This document shows, piece by piece, positions 22,626 to 35,420 of a stretch of DNA of 64,000 nucleotides. The stretch spans positions 1,054,001 through 1,118,000 of the forward strand of contig JABWDB010000017.1 in assembly GCA_019614645.1 (NCBI GenBank). Reading direction: 5' to 3'. The DNA is from Stratiolaelaps scimitus. Taxonomy: Eukaryota; Arthropoda; Arachnida; Mesostigmata; Laelapidae. Position 1 is the first letter of the stretch; each line of letters opens with the position of its first letter. The translations under genes were made by a program, and so were the position numbers. The notes under the pieces were generated by a model. It was not told the origin of the DNA. It worked only from the letters and a program-made list of their open reading frames with translations, and searched no databases.

Positions 22626-23299
22626 GCAGATACCAAATCATGTCGAAGCTCAGTTGGGCTCTATGACTCGACGATCATGAATATATGTTAACGAAGTGCC
22701 CAATTCTTGTCACCCCTTTTGTAAGACCTCATAAGGTGTAATCACAGAAAGTGTATAGCACCTGCTTCAAATAAGTTCCTTACATAACGAATACGCCCAA
22801 TGTTCGATTCGTTGTCCCCAACACGAGGTCACTATTCTTCCCTCACGAATCCTCAGTGAGTGAGTACTTTCAGTCGTAGTTCCTTTGCTGTGAATAGCAG
22901 AGTTACACTTGCTTCCTTCAATGTTCGTGTAAGTTGAACTCCGAGTTGTTATACGTTGGTCACATATGGCCCTGAAGGCCCAAATCGGGAACAGCTTCGG
23001 GTGCGTCCTTACAGCCACGTTGTTGGCTCGTTACTGAGAACGAAGGCGAACGGGACGGCTGCGAGGACTGGGTACAGGTCCTCTCCAGACCTGACCCCAT
23101 ATGCTTGACAAGTCAGCCGAAGTCAAGCCTCGGCTTCCCGGACTTTCCGGACATGCGAAGACATCGTATAGCGGCGTCGTTATCCCCACCACACCAAATG
23201 GCAGCGTTGAACAACCAGGCAGGGAGCAAGCAAGCACGCAGGGGCAACACCAGGAAGTAATTCGGGAGAGCGAGCGAAGATGCATGTGGCACCATATAG
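22626..23299. other. Unrecognised spacer
   Basis: No conserved frame, RNA gene or repeat seen. Confidence 0.45.
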
Positions 23300-24960
23300 T
23301 TAGATAGATCGCTTCTATTTCTTATCCCTGCTGCTGCTTCTGCTGCTCATCCTTTTCCGTCGCCTTTCTTTGCTGAGCAGCCAAGTCCGACCAACGACTA
23401 GACCAAAAGGAAACCGTCAACGGCCACTGACTTCGCGTTGCCACCGACTCCAGCTGGGAGCATTTGCAGGCAGAGAGAGAGGGCGAGAGAGTGAGCGAGA
23501 GAAAACGAGCGACAAAGAGAATAGGGGCATGTATCCTCATGTACCGGTGTCGGTATCTGCGCGTGTGGTGTTGTATGTGGCCAAGTGCACGATGTGTATG
23601 CTCGTGCTAGTTGCGTGCATGTTTGGGTGTCTTCACGCCTTGGCTTTGCCAGTTGTTTTCCTTCTTCGCCGCCCGTCTCGCAGGCGCCCTCCGTTTCCCA
23701 GGCGCGGGCTGCTCTACGTCTACTGTCTTCTGCCGTGAACCCGCGAAAGCGTGAAGTCGAGCAACGGAAGCCGACCACGAGTCGGGCAGAGGAGACAATG
23801 GTTCGGTTTCGTCTGAGGCCAGAAAGCCGACTCGTGCCAGCCTATACAGCGAGAGTCGACCTTCCAGCTCTTAGAGGGCTAGGCCAAAAGCTCGCATCAA
23901 TAGCTACATCGTCGGCGGCTAAAGTTGTTTCTCTCGACTATGCCTCGCTCATTTTACCGCACCGTATCGTTCGCTACGAACGACGGCTGTACGAGGCCGT
24001 GCCAAGACGTGCTACGCTGGCAGGAGCAGCTACGGGGAAAGCGAACGACAAGTTGTCAACGGCCTGCTCTTCTCTACACAGACGCGTTGTTCCCGTCGGG
24101 ATCTTTTGCGTTAGGGATCACCGGTAAGCGGTAACAATCAGCCACTCGAGATATTGACCCCAGCCTGTCGGGTTGGAGTTCACCTGTCGTTTGACACTTC
24201 ACGCCGATCCATCTTGCGAGTTCATCTTGTGAAGCGCAGCGGGGATGGATGGGGTAACGAAGTTCCGACTGTGGGTCGCTCGACAAGAGCAACGTTCCGT
24301 GGTCATGGTGGTGCTGCTGCTGTTTCGGCTCAGTGGCAAATTACCCGTCGTCTCTACCCGGAGCGCCATTTGTCAAACGGCTCGCGGACTCCAATTTGGC
24401 CAGTCACTGGTCGCGCGTCCCGTGCCGGTCGAGGCCAACGGTTCGTGCTACATGCTGCTGGCCTGCTGTTCGAGTTCCTACTGTCCGTTCGCCGCTAGTG
24501 GCTGGCCCGTCTTGCCCCGATGATGAGGGGCGATCGAGAGTAGGGATATGTCCCTCTCGTTTCTCGACCACTCCCCCACGTGGAGCCACCAGATGGTCGC
24601 ACTGCTTCATCTTCAGTGGCTACCCCCCTCCCCCCCCGCCCCTTCTTTCCCCCGGCTTTCTCTTCTCTTCTGCCTCGTCCTCACAGCTATAGCAGCAGCA
24701 GCAGCAGCTGCTGCTGATATCGCATCTTCAACCACCCCCGCCACCGTTGCCGCTGCCGACACTCGTGCGATGGCTTCCAAGGATTCTTTTCGCACCCGAC
24801 TATTCGCCCTACCCGACTTCGGCCGCAAGGGAGCATTGGTCATAACGGGAAGGGCCCCAGAGGCAGGGCTCGACCGTGCGACGATGAAAGTTCAAAGAAA
24901 ACGAACAGTCCTATCCCATGTCCAGATGTTTCGTCTCAGCGACCCTCCCTAATAGAGAGG
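23300..24960. other. Longest CpG-rich block, with GA tract and CAG/CTG run
   Basis: High CpG through about 1.6 kb, a GA-rich tract (23,473-23,520), a pyrimidine tract near 24,625-24,660, and (CAG)n meeting (CTG)n at 24,692-24,717. Open frames up to 180 codons (23,585-24,127 plus) overlap frames on the other strand and show no domain. This block is the best candidate in the window for a promoter plus non-coding first exon, by composition only. Confidence 0.35.
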
Positions 24961-25491
24961 AGAAGATTACACGAACTATGCTGTTTCTCATTAGGAGAAT
25001 GAGGCGTGACAATACGGTTGTGTTTAGGCAAGAAACTTTCTTCGTATGACTACCATGGTTGAGTTTGTCATTTTCGACAGCTAGCTCGCTGCTGTTCGAC
25101 TTGCCAGCAGATTGTGCTATATTCATAACGCATCTGATCACATCGTATGCCGACCTTACGTCAACGATGTATCTTGGTGACACATCCTTCAATAATACGT
25201 TTGGCAATTTCTGGAAACTTTGCTATCAAACTTTGCTGGTGTTTATTGATTTCTCTTCTTTGTTTATTTATTGAGACGTTGAACTTTGCTGGAACCAAAT
25301 GGAATAACTTCTGTTTCACAATTTGGGGCCAAGTGGTTACATGTAGTATAAGTAGTTAACGCGCGATGGCAACAACAATAACAACAGCATCGGCATAGAT
25401 AACTATAAGTGGTGCAATGTTTCATAGCTTCGTTCGTGTCACTCGAAGCTGCAATGCTCCTTATGATTGCATACAATGATTTATCTTTTAT

Positions 25492-25531
<40 letters not shown>

Positions 25532-25690
25532 TTCAATTTGTAATTCTATAATTATCTGTTGACATTCGTTACATTCGTCCTCATCCGCCAATTATCTAAT
25601 GAACCTAATTTAACACAGCAATATTCATATTTCAACGAAAATTTTCATGCGCTCAAGTCCCGCGTGATCTTCTTGTGTTCGTGTCACGCT
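24961..25690. other. AT-rich spacer with (TA)n
   Basis: (TA)n at 25,491-25,528. No gene is recognised. Confidence 0.5.
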
Positions 25691-26640
25691 AAAACAAATT
25701 GGTGCCTTTCATCGACCTACGCTATTCCTCTCGTGTCGGTTGCCTCCGCCGCTGGTGCTGGCAACGCTTATTCGATTTGCACTATGGCAAGAATAGATAG
25801 CTGTGCTCAAAACACGGCTGAGGAAAATACGGGGAAAACCACGAGACGTCTCCACCATCTCACGTCACTCATTCAAGAGTATTTCGTTTTCTCTCCCTCT
25901 CTGTATCTCAAGTCCGAGGTTTCATCCTGTCCCGCTTTTCGGCTCACCCAGCTACCCCCGTATTGGTGCACTTCTCGGAGGGCTCACCCGCACCGGTCCG
26001 TCACTACAACCGTCGTAACGGCTGCCACTGCCGCAGTCGCTGCCAAGCTTGTACACTTTCGCGCACCGTCCGATAGGACCGAGCGAGCCGCAGCGCAGCA
26101 CACCGACTTCCAAATGTGCTCGTCCTCAATATCGGCTGGGAAAGCGTGGACGGGCGGAATTCAACTGCTTGAGAACGGAGCAGCTAGGCTGAGTGCAATT
26201 GGACCCTCCTGTACCGCCGACGCCGCCGTTCCACAGTGATGCTGGTAGTGGATTGTGGGCAGTTTCGCTCGGCGAGGAAAAGGAAAAACCACGAAATGGG
26301 GTCCTTGAAAAGTCGGCTGACGACGAGGACGACAATGACGCTGCAGCGGTGGAAAAGCGAAAGACGACGAGATACGAGAGCAGATGAAGCCACCGTGTAC
26401 GAACGAACACAGGCTCGCTCGCTTGTACAGGCCGACACAATCGCACACATGCGTACATACGCAATTCAGCCGCAATAGCAGCAGCAGCAGCAGTAGTGAG
26501 TGGGTGGGATAGCAGCTGAGGGGCGCCGGGCACGAGAAGGCAATAGCCATTTTAAGCTCGAGGCGGCAGCTCAAGAGATACTGAAGATACCAGAAGTAAC
26601 ATGGGAAAATCTAACGGGAGCGGGATAGCGGCTGGTGGGT
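25691..26640. other. CpG-rich block with open frames on both strands
   Basis: Frames of 226 codons (25,559-26,239 plus) and 135-137 codons (26,126-26,574 minus) overlap antisense. None shows a signal peptide, domain or repeated motif that I recognise. A short CAG run lies at 26,477-26,493. Function unknown; coding status doubtful. Confidence 0.3.
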
Positions 26641-28400
26641 ACTTTTCAAAATGTAAAATAATGCAGCAACGGGCCCTGCTCTGGGGAAGCGCCGTGCAGA
26701 CCCTACACTGAGAGACACCGGGGGCTGGCTAGCAACACAGAGCTCGGACGTTGACGAAGAGACGGATGGCTACCTCACGTCGGGAGGTGGCAACCTAAAC
26801 GGCGGGTCAGCCTGAAAAGGAAATGGTGGAGGCGTTGAGGCATGACTCAGTGTGGAGTGGACATCGACATTCGCTCAAATGAGAGCTCCGTCAGTTCGAA
26901 TTCACCACGTTAACCAATAGTGATCGTCGGTCAGCTAGCCATTGAGCTCATGGACCACGGCGTGCGAGCGAATGCACTGCAACGATGAAATGGAGTTATG
27001 AAAGCTGAGTCCTGGTGTCGATTCTATAATTATCATATGGAAAGGAGAGAGCGAGGGAGCCACGTATGATTTAGGGTGAGGGCGCTCTATGAAAACAGCA
27101 TCCCGATATGATCAAAATTCCCCATATTTCTTCTTCAAAATTCCCCATATTTCCAGGCCTTGAACACGCTTATAGAAGACTTAACAAGGATGTGTAATTA
27201 GTTAACTAGATGTTATTCTAATATTAAGCACGACAACTGAATGAAGGGCTGGTATCCAAAACTAATTAATAATCTTAAAACACCATATAATATGCAATAT
27301 TATCATTTTAAGAGCCATCCATATTGCCTATCGGACGGCATTCGAGGCATCCGCGTACACTAGTTAGTATAAACACGAGTAATAATCAAGCGTGTCTGTG
27401 ATACTTACGGCACGTATGATCAGTCTATTTTCAGAAGAATTTATTCAACCCGAACGCGTTGTGAGGGGCAGCTTATACAAGCGTTGGTGTCACGTCTAAG
27501 CAGAAAGTTCCCTTCTTGTGCGAACGTATCTCAACAGGAATCAGGCCGCTATAGAAGTATGGCTATACGGTGCTTGCCGTGGTACTTACATGAAACCCGC
27601 TCATGTTTTATCATAAGAAACCAGAAGGGACTATAAAACAGCTATAATCACCATGTAAGTACGATTTGAGGGCCACGACGTCCTTACGATGCCCGAACTG
27701 TGTTTAAAACGATGCTCGTTCATAGAGTAATGTACTTAATAAGTAGCAAATGACAACGTTGCTGACAAGGCGATGCTGGCGTATCTACTAGTTCATGGAA
27801 ACTTGCCCAACGGAAAGACCAGTTACATTCCCCATACATAACAGTATTTTCTAAACTCTGAACCGCGGAATGAGGAATACAAAACGAATATTGTAACCAA
27901 CAAGTTTACTTCCAACAAATGAGCCATATTCTATATACATGTTATATGTACACGCGGTGAGGTAGCATTCCTCGTCAATGTTTAAGCTGAATTTTGACAA
28001 AAATGTAAAAAGTCATGCGACGTCAAAACCCACTCATTGGGTTTACAAAGCGATAATACAAAAGTAGGTTTACAATGATGCGTAACGTAAGCTCACAGCC
28101 AGTTAGGCGTAATTGGCTCGAATGGAAAACGAATGCTTCCTCGTCTGTGAGGCTAGTTGTTTTCTCAGCTATGAATTCCTATGTTTTCTGAGTAGACCTC
28201 GCCTTATCCTACTGTTGAAGTCCACTGTTGACCCACTCATCTTGCTCCTTTAATTATTGAAGCTCCCGCTCTGGAGAATCTTTTTTTCGCTTGTTTCCAA
28301 TTTTTGTATGACGTTTTTTACCGGATGCTGTCTGCGAATACTTTGCTTTTTTGTTCTTAATTCACACGGATTGCAATTCACTTTCTTAAAAGCTTCAAAC
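26641..28400. other. Spacer with a 19-bp direct repeat
   Basis: TCAAAATTCCCCATATTTC occurs twice perfectly at 27,112-27,130 and 27,135-27,153, spaced 23 bases. The rest is AT-rich and unrecognised. Confidence 0.55.
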
Positions 28401-28448
28401 TTTTTTTTTTTTTTCGAGCTTACCCTTAGCTGTTCGCCTATCTGACAG
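28401..28448 (+). repeat. Three-locus dispersed repeat, copy A
   Basis: A T-run followed by CGAGCTTACCCTTAGCTGTTC and then CGCCTATCTGACAG without its first base. It is related to copies at 31,576-31,619 and 53,358-53,400. Confidence 0.75.
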
Positions 28449-31400
28449 AAGCTTTCCACTTGCGATCCTCCTGACTGACGTAATTGGAGCTCCACTTGAG
28501 AACAAAAACTGACTGAACGCTGACTGACGCCCGAAAATAGGTACGCTGCTTTCTTCAGCTCGATGTTCCAGTCTATTTCTATTTGTGTGTTGTCGTTTCG
28601 AGTTGTACGTGTCCCGAGGAAGACATATTCAAGTTGGGGACTGTCTATATGTATATAACACGTGGTTAACGTACTCATCAGGGTATATTGTCATTGGCCA
28701 CCATGGGTCCAGGCGTTCGCATCTAGCGATAACCTGTTATCCAATGGCGTTCTCTACCCTGTTTGGTGGCTCATCGAGCTCCCCCATCTTGCCACTTGCC
28801 TAGTAGAATTTGCATACAGAGCAGAAAGTAATTAACACTTGTTTGACATTGACCATTTTCGCTTCTTGCACCGGCTCTCACCCTCGCACCCGCCGGTCGA
28901 GTTCTCAGCCCATGTCGGCTATACCGGATACCGCTGTCCGGCGTTTCTCTGTTGACGACAGCTGGAGCCGTTTGCGCAAGGTGGTGGCGGCTGATGAACA
29001 CCGATGATAAAGTTTAGACATACTGACTCGGACTACGGTCGTTCGGGCTGTCTCGAGCGCTGGCTACAGTCTGCCTATCTCTTCCGGTTAGTATGACCGG
29101 AAGGTTAACTCTGGGGGGGGCGGCCGCGGTCGCGAAGTGGTCGCATGCGCCCTGGCAGCGGAGCTCTCTAAAACTTTCAACTCGCCAGTATAGGCGCGCT
29201 TCTACTTACCCGCGCACGCATCGGGTTCGCACGGGTGTGTCCATGGATAAATGAAGCCGAACACCATATTCGAATGTATTGTCGACCCGAGATTGTAAGC
29301 CAATACCACGGCGTCGACGACGAACACAACGATAATTAAATCTTGCATCTTCATCGAACCAACGATTTCCAAGTACAGTAATAACGGCAGGTCTTACAGC
29401 GCTCATCAGTACTCGACGTTCGACATACGATTGCAACACCTTTTCTTGTGCCCCTTGCGAACATCGAGGGCTTATATTGCGTAAGCAAGCAGCTGTATGT
29501 TACCGCATCGGGGAAGAGGTGGCGGCTTGGACAAGATAGCGCTACAGGGAGTGGTAAATCCCCACTCGTGACAAAAAAAACCGACGGCCTTCGCGGCCAA
29601 CGTCAGTCAGTAGTAGTTAACTCATGTGGAAGGGTGGCCTTTACACCTTTGCACAACAAATGGATATTTCATATTATAAATACCAACTAACGGGACTGGG
29701 ACGGCGAGAGCTGAAGAAAAACGTTCGCCATATAATGATGAAACGCCCAGTTAGGTGCTCACGTTGAGTGCATGCATTGTCGTAGAGTGATACGTAGACT
29801 CAATGGACAGTGCGTTGGGGGTCCCCGCTGGAACTGGGAGCGGTTTTACTGGGGCATTTTAATGTCTGTGCTTGGCTCTATAGAAATGATTGGATTTTAA
29901 AAGGCACCGCAAGGCAGTAAGGAAGAAATAAGTGGCGTCCTGAAGGGCCGAAGTGGCCGATCTAAAAACGCCAGGTAATTGTGTAGTTACTACGTATCAT
30001 CCATCTTTGGAAAGACATTGTATAATAATTATTCTTAGCCGCTGCTGTTATAGCTGTTGCTTGGGCGGGTTATGTGCAAGAAGCATGTAGTCATTCAGTT
30101 CAAAATGGTGGCGATTAATCGTTAACGGCCAGATTCAAGCTATGGGTTTCCGAACAGAGAAGGCTGCTCCGAGAATATATTACTCTAGACAGTCTGTTCC
30201 ACTATTCCGGTTTCCGAATATAACAAAAAATAGGCCAAATGTAGTTTCGTTATGAAGTGAGATATCTATGACTGGCAGGACACATATAAGTCGCTTCCAA
30301 CAGGTTTCAAATGGTCCGCGCACAATTGTCAGCCCTTTGTTTCAATAATAATAATAATAATAATAAACAATAATATGAATTACGGAAAAAATTACAGAAA
30401 TGCACATAAATGTTTAGCTTGGTACACTGTATCTTCGGCTTGGAGCTGAAATCGCGTTTGGAAATGTTAAAGTGAACGTTAGACTCGGTCATCAGACCCA
30501 TGGGATGGCGCCGTTGGAAGCGCGGTATTTCTTCTTGCGTCAGTCTATTGGTGCGTGGGCTCGGTCTGTTCTGAGGGTCAAAGCACTTGCGCACTTAAAC
30601 AAAGCTACACTTGGCTGACTTTTTGTTATAGTGGGAACCAAAGGTATGAAACTAACTATCTAGAACAATGCGTTCCGGTCAGTGAAATCTCGACATACAG
30701 CTGAATTCGAGACCGGTGGCAGGAACTGCGGCTGGCTCATTCATATATGTCGTGAGGCTACCTGTGCGCGAAGCGTAATACTGCCGAGTGTCGCTGAAGA
30801 TTCCGAGCTGTCATCTTAAGGAAGACGGACTGTGGGTCAGTTATGCGTTGAAAAACATGCATTTTCTTAGACAGTAATATCTCCTAATAAAGGAATAGAC
30901 ATCCTAAGTGAGGCCGGGCGAATTTATACGGTGGCCGCGTACGAGCTCGTGTCTCGTACGAACCTAATATTAATGACACACTTCAACATTAATGCGAGTC
31001 CTAGTCTAATTAGCTGAGTATGAACCAATCAAGCCAAAAAACGTTCCGTCTGGCCACAGTCGATGCTTGTCCGCCCGAATGACAGATCTGTGCGTTGAAA
31101 GTACGCTATCATAGAGGGAATTATGGTCATCCGAGTCGGCCACGAAGATATGACCGGATGACGTGACGCGTCGAGCCAGAACCACCGGGCCAAGCCAAAT
31201 CAGCAAACGTAATAGGAAATCAGACCCTCTTGTGGTTTGTCAAAGAGAGCTTCATGATACGGATGTTCAATAACATCGCTAGAACCTCACAGTAACCAGA
31301 TAGCATATGACTAGCAGGATTACGAAATGGAGCAATTTCTGTCGTGAAACGAATATAGTATGTCTCTGTACATTAAGTCTCCGTTTTATCGACTCTGTTC

Positions 31401-31570
31401 TGTGTTCGCTCTTGTTAAGTAGACGTGACCAATCGTTGTTGGAACTTTGGCTGCTGTTGTTGCTTTAGTCCACTTATCACACTTCACAAAACTTCTTGTG
31501 ATTGCCTCAAGTCCATTTCGCTATTTCGTTTCCAATATTCTCTCTCTGTCTCTCTCTCGCTCTATATATA
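28449..31570. other. Unrecognised spacer
   Basis: A 9-G run at about 29,112-29,120 and (AAT)n at 30,344-30,366. No frame is conserved-looking. Confidence 0.45.
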
Positions 31571-31575
31571 TATAT

Positions 31576-31619
31576 TTTGTTTTTTCCAGCTGACCCTCAG
31601 CTGTTCCCCTATCTGACAG
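31576..31619 (+). repeat. Three-locus dispersed repeat, copy B
   Basis: A T-run, then CAGCTGACCCTCAGCTGTTC and CCCTATCTGACAG. Similarity to the 53.4-kb copy continues about 14 bases further right (CCYTMAGCTCT). It is bordered by (TA)n on both sides (31,562-31,575 and 31,636-31,670). Confidence 0.8.
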
Positions 31620-31635
31620 CCCTCAGCTCTCTCTC

Positions 31636-31670
<35 letters not shown>
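31636..31670. repeat. (TA)n microsatellite
   Basis: About 35 bases of TA with one C interruption, directly right of dispersed-repeat copy B. Confidence 0.95.
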
Positions 31671-31673
<3 letters not shown>

Positions 31674-33480
31674 AAATTAGTTTACCAGTTTCGAATTCCA
31701 ACTATATAATAGAATACAGCGCTGTTTTCTTCTGTCACTGCCTGTCCGTGTCTCTGATCTATACTCATTCTTTCCTATTAGATAAAGAGTTCATATTAAC
31801 ACAAAATCTACAATCGTGCCATACATAGTCATCCAATCAGCGGCAGAGGCAAAAAGCAAAAACGAGAATTATCCCAAAGGTAATATGTCAGCCTTGAATT
31901 TGAGCGTATACATCGTCTGTCGATGCTTTAGTCTCGTGCTCTTTAGACCCCCGTGCTCTCTACTTGGACTGATGGATGATAAAATCATGTTTTTATTTTG
32001 TTTTGAAAAGGGATATCAAGATGTGTTCTTAGGAGTAACTCACTCACAGGAGTAAGTCACTACACCCTAGTATTTTCGAAAAAAGATCTAAAAAAAAATT
32101 CTGCGGCTCGGCTTCGAACAGCTGATGTAATCGTTGTTGTTTGTACAATGGGACGCTCGTATTTCCCATACTTATGTGTGTACAAGCATATATAGTGTGA
32201 ATTGATCTCTATAATCAGGTCTCATTGATACATTTTCAGTTTGTTGGATAAGCTAATTAGCCGCAACAGTTACTTACACTTTATTAGAGTGAGCAGAACA
32301 TCTGTCCGCCATGAAATCTCATTGAATCCAACCAATAGCTCAAGACCACTGAGTTGCCCAATGCTGAGTGATGAGATTACAGGTGTGTACGTTGGATGTC
32401 TGTGCTAACGAGGATTTACGGTTCTCACCGTAGAAGGCATCAATGCCGTGGTCAGCTTGGCACAGTATAAAGTTACCCATTATATTGTAGTTGTAAGAGA
32501 AGCTGCAATCACTGCCTTTAAGGTAGGCGATGAACCTAACTCGTCCTAATGCCACAAGAGTGCTACGCTAATGGGTGCCGACACTGTTAGTTAGTTAGAG
32601 CAACTCGACCTTCACAATGTCGAGAAAGAGTGTATGTCGACACAGTTGTAGAGTATGTGTTCGCTAGGAAAAACAGCCTGTGTGGGGGTCGCTGGAACAC
32701 GATTGCACATACCGAGCCTCCCTATATTGATCTGCAAAACTGTTAAAGTGGCTCTCTTTCTCTCTGTTCCTGCGTAGGTTTTGTGATCAAGGTTATGTCT
32801 GCCCTTAACTTGCCCGCCGAAAGATTGGGGAAATTGAGACCAGGAATAGTCCCTGATTTCAATAGTACCTCCTTTCTAATAATTTTTCAAATCGGCTTGC
32901 CTGCATAAAGATATCCCGCTGCAGTTGTTTTAGCTAGCTATCATTTGACCCACTGATATACGTTAACTCGTTCGGTAACATCGCGGGTGGATGTTTGCGC
33001 CTTGTACAAGTACATACAACATGCATGGTACATGGCAAGTTCCGGAAATGCGCACATTTTTTGACAGTTCAGCCGATCCAGCGGATCGCCCAAACGGCGT
33101 GTCTTACCCAAAGCACCTGCTCTCCAGTTTCTCCGTCGCACACTTAGATCATAGATCATACCTTTCTTCGTGGGAGCACACCGCCGGATGACTCTCAAGG
33201 CCTGCCATCTGCGGGCTAAGCTTCACCGCTTCCACCGTTTCATCTAGGCCGCGCACACAGTGGCCATCAACCGCGCTCGCGGCAACATCGCAGCTGTAAT
33301 AGAATAAATCACGGAGACGATCGTCAATGCCCCCTTCCTCTTATCCCAGCTCCCCGCAACGTTAGCATGGTGGCAGGCGGAGAGTTGCTGAACATCGAAA
33401 CAGCAGCATTGAGCCACACGCGCCATAGGGTGGCGTAGCGTTTTCCATACACTATGCCGAAACTGGCCAGCTTTCACTAG
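31671..33480. other. Unrecognised AT-rich spacer
   Basis: No RNA gene, repeat or conserved frame is recognised. Confidence 0.45.
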
Positions 33481-34660
33481 ACCTCCTCTGCTCGTTGTTC
33501 AGCAAGGACAGCTCTTGAACATGTCGTCGTCGTCATCATCGACATCGATCGACGGCACTACTTAACTCTTCATTTTTGCCCCACTCGAATGAACAGGTCA
33601 AATGCCGAGCCGCAGGTTTTTCCGGGCCGGCAGCCCGGCAACATCAGCAAGAGACAGCAGTAGTCCAGCTGTGACTGTCGGGTGGTTGCAGTTTACCAGT
33701 TGCGCGCAAATGGTCCAAGCAGTCGCGTTCCTCGTTGTCGTTCCTCGTTTCATCCATCGGCTCGAACGCGACAGAGGGATACACGCAAACATACACACGT
33801 TCTTCCTCTTCCAACCTCTTTACTCTCATGCCCACAGGCGCCGCACCGCGCGGATCTGCGGCTGGCTGGCGGGGCGAACAATCGATTTTCAACAAACCAT
33901 CCCGAGTATCATCGATGATGATATTCGAGTAACGTTACCATGGCCGCGGAGACGTGTTCCGAAACGCAAACGTCAGAATCAGCCAACATCATGAGCCAGC
34001 GTCGTGAACGCAGGCGAGCCCCCGGCAGCCCGTACCACGAGGCAGACGATGCCGTGCGGGGCATGTCGGCAAATGACGTCCACCGATACGACATACCGAT
34101 CGCAGCCGTTCGCAGGGGGGGGGGGGGGGTCTGCCGAGACGTCCGGGGGCCGGCGGGACCGCCTCATCGGCCCCGCACCTCGATGATGGATCGGCCGAAG
34201 TGGCGGCTTGGATCGGCGGCCACGGCCGATCCGCACCCCCCCGCGACGATGACGATGCTCGAAGGAAAACGCTGATGTGCGTAGCAGGGGTGCGCGAACG
34301 GATCATCTTCGCCTTGAGGGAGTGCTCTCTCTCTCTCTCGCGCTTGCCAGCCCGCACCTGTGTGTTCGCCGATGTGTTCTAGCAGTCGCCACCGCTGCCA
34401 CCGCCAATCCTAGCTTCTTTCCTTCCTCGATCCGATCCATGGGAACAGAGCGAAGAAGACGGCGAACGTGTGAACGCGCCGCGCCGACGACCGAGTGGGG
34501 TTGGTGAAATGCCGCTTCTGCCGCTGCCGCCGCCACCTCAATGACGGCAGGCTGGAAGTGAACACAGAGCTGAACTGGGAACATGAGGACGCATGTTGAG
34601 AAAGAAATAAAGTGAAAGATGGCTCCGTCTGCTTGTCTCGATGCGTCAACGGAAGCGTGT
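33481..34660. other. CpG-rich block around a Kozak-context open frame
   Basis: Dense CpG, a pure G run (about 34,116-34,128), a short CT run (34,326-34,340) and CCG/GCC-rich DNA. It contains the candidate first-exon frame listed separately. Confidence 0.4.
33940..34275 (+). CDS. Possible host first-exon frame, unknown protein
   Basis: The ATG lies in GTTACCATGG, an excellent eukaryotic start context, at the start of a CpG-rich stretch. The frame of 111 codons begins MAAETCSETQTSESANIMSQ and continues into an Arg-rich segment (residues about 20-26), then a G-run-encoded Gly tract near residue 60. No domain is recognised. Antisense frames of similar length overlap it (33,979-34,236 and 33,989-34,357 minus), as expected of any GC-rich DNA. 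If real, it would probably splice onward from within the first 60 codons. Evidence is limited to context and composition. Confidence 0.15.
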   Translation: MAAETCSETQTSESANIMSQRRERRRAPGSPYHEADDAVRGMSANDVHRYDIPIAAVRRGGGGVCRDVRGPAGPPHRPRTSMMDRPKWRLGSAATADPHPPATMTMLEGKR

Positions 34661-35420
34661 ACCCATAGGCAGACTTGGCAAGAGCAAATCGTTTACCGCT
34701 CGGGTTGTGCAGAGCGGCATCACGGGCCGAAGTAATAATGCAATATTTGGATGAGCGCCTGTGCTATATTGTATAAATGGCTATCGAGCAGCGCAGACGA
34801 ATTGCCATCAGTGTATTCTAAATCAACTCCAAAAGAGCTCCACGGCCGTATATACGTAAACATATACACACATGACTGAGCTACTGCCACCAATCTCGAT
34901 CTCTATCTTTCTCGGTCTCTCTCTCTCTCGCTCTCTCTATCTGCTAGTTGCTAGGTTTGTAACTCACGAACAAGCAAATGGTTCGAGTCGATATCGTTAC
35001 CAACAGCAACAAACGAGCATGCACATTGTCCAGATTTGATGTAAGATGGTAATTTATCAATGCTCACCATTTCAAACAACGAGTCGCCCGAAAACTGGCG
35101 AAGTTCGGCAGATCGCGCTAGCCGATACGTATGACAAACACTGCCGAGGATACAACCATTTCTCTGGTGTTGGCCCTGCCACGAATCGTTGCTTGGCCTC
35201 AACCTCCAACTCGACATCGGATTGAAGCCAACGCCACTCCTTGAGGGACGCTTAGGAAATGAGGCAGCCACTCAGCCGGTGAATTTTTCCGCTGCTAAAG
35301 TGCTTTCCAAAGAAGCCTTCATTCGGCCACCGACAGCGACTCCTTCTAAAGGTTGACTGACCTTCATCTGTCCGTTTGCCTAATCAGCCAGCGTACTTAG
35401 AGCACGCATACGGAGTACAT
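34661..35420. other. Spacer with a CT tract
   Basis: (CT)n at about 34,915-34,937. No gene is recognised. Confidence 0.45.

Noticed and set aside
25559..26239. 226-codon plus-strand frame
   Set aside because: No domain, signal peptide or conserved motif; overlaps long antisense frames in a GC-rich block.
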